A stretch of DNA of 22,129 bases, taken from the NCBI GenBank assembly GCA_964058845.1, contig CAXKVR010000246.1:1-22129 (forward strand). Reading direction: 5' to 3'. Positions 19,501 to 22,129 of this stretch are shown piece after piece. Each line of letters opens with the position of its first letter. Positions within the stretch are counted from its first letter, which is position 1. Origin of the DNA: Carex sylvatica (taxonomy: Eukaryota > Streptophyta > Magnoliopsida > Poales > Cyperaceae). The position numbers were made by a program, and so were the translations under genes. The notes beneath the pieces are model-generated. The model did not search any database and was not told where the DNA came from. It saw only the letters and a list, made by a program, of their open reading frames with translations.

Positions 19501-19695
19501 ATCACCCAGAAAACTGGAGAGAGAGAAAACGCAAGCTTACAGAGAGAGAGCGCGGGTACGACTTTGTGGCCTTGTGTGAGCGGAGGGGAGAGAAAACGGG
19601 ACAGAAGAAGAGTGAGAGATGCGTGCGCCTTGTCTTCTCCAGGAAAGAAATGAAAGGGATGTGGGGTTCGCTATTGAGTGGGAGAGATGAGAAGG
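19501..19695 (-). promoter_or_regulatory. GC-richer pyrimidine tract, possible 5' leader
   Basis: In contrast to the flanks, this segment is GC-rich and purine-rich on plus (GAGAGAGAG, GGAGGGGAGAG), that is CT-rich on minus, like a plant 5' UTR read leftward; AAATAAATT lies just upstream on the minus strand as a weak TATA-like word. The first minus-strand ATG after it opens only 18 codons, and the plus-strand ATG at about 19619 opens 23 codons. No product can be assigned. It may be a detached promoter/leader fragment. Confidence 0.25.
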
Positions 19696-19699
19696 ATAA

Positions 19700-20430
19700 T
19701 TTATTTGTTTAAGATGTCATTTTTTTTTAATCCGAAAAGAGATATAATTAAGATAGTTGAGACTTTGACCGTTAAAATACACTTTGACAGGGGATAAATG
19801 AGAAAAATAAATTGGGAGAAATTTTTTTTTTTTCATTATTTAAAATTGTTTCTATAAATATCTTTTTTTTTGTAAGTCTCCGGTCTTCACATATTTCAAC
19901 AATAACTGTTTTAGAATATCGTGACCGTCTGACCGAGGGTCGTTGAGTAATTTCTGAATCCAAGTAAATAGGTAAAAAAAAGGAAAGAAAGGGATATTTA
20001 TTTCTTCGAAAAGAATGCTATTATGTCTCATGAAAAATATTCCGCAACCCAATGATATGGTTTTTAATTATTAAATTAGAAATCTGAATCCACTTTATAC
20101 ATTCTAAAAGCATTGCTTGTTATTAAAAAAACGCCACAGAAGTACATAACTGTCAGATTTCTCATACTCGAATAACTTGATACTAACACATGGCACTAAC
20201 CGTAAGATTGAAGTAAATTAATCTGGCTTTATTACCTTTGACTCTAGTATTTATGTTTCCAATGGGATCTGAAAGAAACTATTTTCTCCGGCGGTTACCT
20301 TGGTAAGCACGCACGTCCCAAAAAGTACCAATTATTTTCCAAGCACGTAATTTTTTGTTTAATAATAGAATTATGGGCTATTTTCCAAGCCCATATATTA
20401 TTACCGGCCTGTTGAAATAACCAAAATGTT
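19700..20430. other. Intergenic DNA with site II-like motifs, no clear gene
   Basis: Mostly AT-rich. At 20373-20394 an inverted repeat ATGGGCT...AGCCCAT places two TGGGC(T) site II-type words face to face; such motifs are frequent in plant housekeeping promoters. An acceptor-like TTTCTTTCAG lies on the minus strand at about 20268. Confidence 0.3.
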
Positions 20431-20439
20431 ATTACTCAC

Positions 20440-20641
20440 CCTTTTTTTTTTTGTACAATTTCAGATTCATCTTGATAACGATCAGGCCTTGTAGTTGACC
20501 ATGGGCCTTGTGGAGATCTTGGGCTTTATTGGGCCAATGAACCTTTCGAGTGAGGAATTCGTACCCGATGCCAATTTCATGTGCCTCCTCGTCGTAGACT
20601 CGTAGTCGCGTCTTTGAGAAACCAGCAAACGAAAATGACAA
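20440..20641 (-). CDS. Possible 5' exon of an unrecognised gene
   Basis: The minus-strand ATG at 20641 opens MSFSFAGFSKTRLRVYDEEA and continues HEIGIGYEFLTRKVHWPNKA, with balanced codon use and higher GC than the surroundings. The frame ends within a short Lys run, where AAAGG|GTGAGTAAT is a strong splice-donor match (GT at 20439-20438), giving a 202-base exon. The frame otherwise stops a few codons later. A phase-compatible acceptor TTTCTTTCAG at about 20268 is followed by an open stretch of about 33 bases ending in another donor-like AAAG|GTAATA, but these could be chance. I recognise no domain. The TGGGCC/TGGGCT words within the exon are also promoter-type motifs, so the segment may instead be regulatory. 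Confidence 0.25.
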
Positions 20642-21450
20642 AAAAAATAAAATAATAATAACAAAGAGTGAACATTTCGAAAGAACTTTTCATCGAGTTC
20701 TAATAGGTTCTGGACGAACTTCTTTTGTGGTTAAATGATTTTCAATATTCTAAATAGTGGTTTCCATTATGCTGGGGCTAGATCTGAAAAATAGCGTAGT
20801 AATATATAGTTATAGCCATCGTGAAAGCTACACTATATTGTAGTTTTTATTTGTTTGTTTAATTTTAGGATTACTTAATAGTGCTGTTAACATTATATGT
20901 CTAAAAAATCTGATCTAAAAATTAAAAGTTGCTATAATATTAATTTCCACAAAAGAACATATATAGCATGTCAGAAATGTAAAAGCGGCATAAACAGCAC
21001 TAGTTAATTTAGACCTATCCAACTATTAAAAAATTGAGTAATGCCCACTAAACAAGCTTTTATTGGCGTTAAGAAATTCCATTACCTGTACGCGCCAGCA
21101 ATCAACTAGAGCGGATCATAATTACGTTGTAACATACTATTTTCACAGTATAATTTTCAGTAGAAAAAGAAAATGCCAGTTCAGGATGCATGAAAGATGC
21201 GTGTGGAGAAAGAGAGGGAGAACTAAATAGGTAAAATTTTATTCCACACAGGTCCTACTACATTCATTTGGACTTAAAGTTTACCATAAAATACGTTGGT
21301 AAACGAGCAATAATATTTTGTTACAAGATTTCGCATCCTTCTGATGCAGGTTAGATTTGAATTTCAAAGAATTTTAACAGATTTTGGTCCAATAAAATTG
21401 AATTAAGTCTTCATTGTCGAGTCTCTCCTGGTCTGTCTTTTAATAATTAT
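20642..21450. other. Downstream flank and probable 3' UTR of the right-edge gene
   Basis: AT-rich sequence with no independent gene. The part just left of 21451 should contain the 3' UTR of the minus-strand gene at the right edge; I see no clear canonical AATAAA, so the poly(A) site is not placed. Confidence 0.4.
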
Positions 21451-22097
21451 TCAACTGCATCCAGTCACCGGCTCCACTGTCACAAACAAAGAACCAAGTA
21501 ATTTCATCAGTAAATTTTTCCGGATTGATCTTTTGTAAAAGTGGCACACATCCAAACAGAGCATTTTTGTTTGATCGTATTTTTATGTCAAAGAAAAAGA
21601 GAGATGTTGCAAATGATGAAACAACAACAACAACAACACAATAAAAAAAAAAAGATTTGGCCCAAAAGCAACAATTCAATGAAATCTGTTAAATCTGGCC
21701 CAAAAGAATTTTCATTTTCATTTTGACCTTCTAAACTTAATTAATACAGGTTACCCGTTACCCAATTAATTTGTTCCATCACAATTTCATTTTCAATTTC
21801 ACTAAAGTAACAAACATATCAAGTAAATTAATTGACATTAGAGAAGCAAGTACCTTTAGGAGCCAAGACAGCGGGCTTGGGCATGAGAGTAGGGATGGAG
21901 GCCATGGCAGTGGTGTTGACGGGAGGGAAGAAGTGGGCCGCCGGGACCCCCAGTCCCTGCGACTGGTGGTGCTGATAGTGATAAAACGGGGTGTAATATG
22001 GCAGCATACCGCTCGGTGCCACCATGCCTCCCTGCACTTGGGTCGGGTACGAGTATTGACCCTGTATGTATGATCCTCCCGCTGTAGGGCTCAGTTT
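21451..22097 (-). CDS. 3' end of an RRM-type RNA-binding protein gene (two exons, partial)
   Basis: The penultimate exon is 22097-21854: the acceptor CAATTTTTCACAATA-rich tract ending GAAACAG lies at 22098, and the donor is CCTAAAG|GTACTT. It encodes a Gln/Tyr/Pro/His-rich segment with SYIQGQYSYPTQVQGGM, LPYYTPFYHYQHHQSQ and PTLMPKPAVLAPK. The last exon is 21476-21451, after the acceptor TTTGTTTGTGACAG; joined in phase 1 it adds VEPVTGCS and a stop, for 89 visible residues. Low-complexity tails of this kind follow the single N-terminal RRM in plant RBM24/ARP1-like RNA-binding proteins, which bind mRNA; the RRM itself would be beyond the right edge. The family call rests on the tail only. The intron is 377 bp. 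Confidence 0.62.
21477..21853 (-). other. Last intron of the RRM-type gene, 377 bp
   Basis: GTACTT at the 5' end and a T-rich tract ending GACAG at the 3' end fit GT-AG rules. It contains a (CAA)n microsatellite on the plus strand at about 21621-21639. Reading frames that cross it, including one of 79 codons on the minus strand, are read-through artefacts. Confidence 0.6.
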
Positions 22098-22129
22098 CTG
22101 TTTCAATTTTTCACAATAAAATTATTAAG

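Noticed and set aside
19772..20052. 63- and 66-codon minus-strand ORFs
   Set aside because: AT-rich, overlapping frames with no domain, promoter or splice evidence.
21440..21679. 79-codon minus-strand ORF as an independent gene
   Set aside because: It overlaps the last intron and the terminal exon of the right-edge gene and includes intronic T-rich sequence; its end is better explained as spliced exon in another frame.

Overview
The window looks like AT-rich intergenic DNA from a flowering-plant nuclear genome. The evidence is a degenerate Ty1/copia element, several elements with plant-type terminal inverted repeats (TIRs) and target-site duplications (TSDs), GT-AG introns, and one recognisable 3' gene end. 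There are no rRNA, tRNA or CRISPR features and no bacterial gene organisation. The species cannot be told from the sequence.

Layout from left to right. Bases 1-1161 look like a long LTR read on the minus strand; it begins TGATGAGC exactly where a copia reading frame breaks off. Bases 1162-3719 are a minus-strand copia fragment: 231-bp 5' LTR, tRNA-iMet primer-binding site, decayed gag, integrase, with protease and reverse transcriptase/RNase H missing. Bases 3831-4248 are a foldback Mutator-type MITE. Bases 4745-5768 are a hAT-like element split by a second hAT-like MITE (5105-5584). Smaller palindromic elements follow at 6924-7070 and 9267-9665 (the latter inside a TA microsatellite). Bases 9808-10970 and 18045-19027 are two members of one Mutator-type nonautonomous family with perfect 9-bp TSDs; both carry short GC-containing hairpin modules separated by long poly(T)/poly(A) tracts, and these are the most unusual objects here. 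A 199-bp TIR element lies at 12692-12890, an 81-bp tandem duplication at 13661-13795, and a degenerate tandem array with ~493-bp higher-order periodicity at about 14150-16330, interrupted by a hAT MITE at 15857-16265.

Gene content is sparse. The only gene I can support well is on the minus strand at the right edge: the last two exons (22097-21854 and 21476-21451) of a protein with a Q/Y/P/H-rich tail like that of plant RRM RNA-binding proteins; its RRM would lie beyond the window. Weaker coding signals are a 62-codon acidic/serine-rich tail at 16501-16689 (minus) near a CT-rich leader, a 52-codon ORF at 17745-17903 (plus), and a possible 5' exon at 20440-20641 (minus) ending in a strong splice donor.

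The genes do not form an operon or pathway. The window is best read as a transposon-filled interval downstream of one host gene, in which the order of some insertions can be read from the nesting: hAT into hAT, hAT into tandem array, and probably LTR element into copia.
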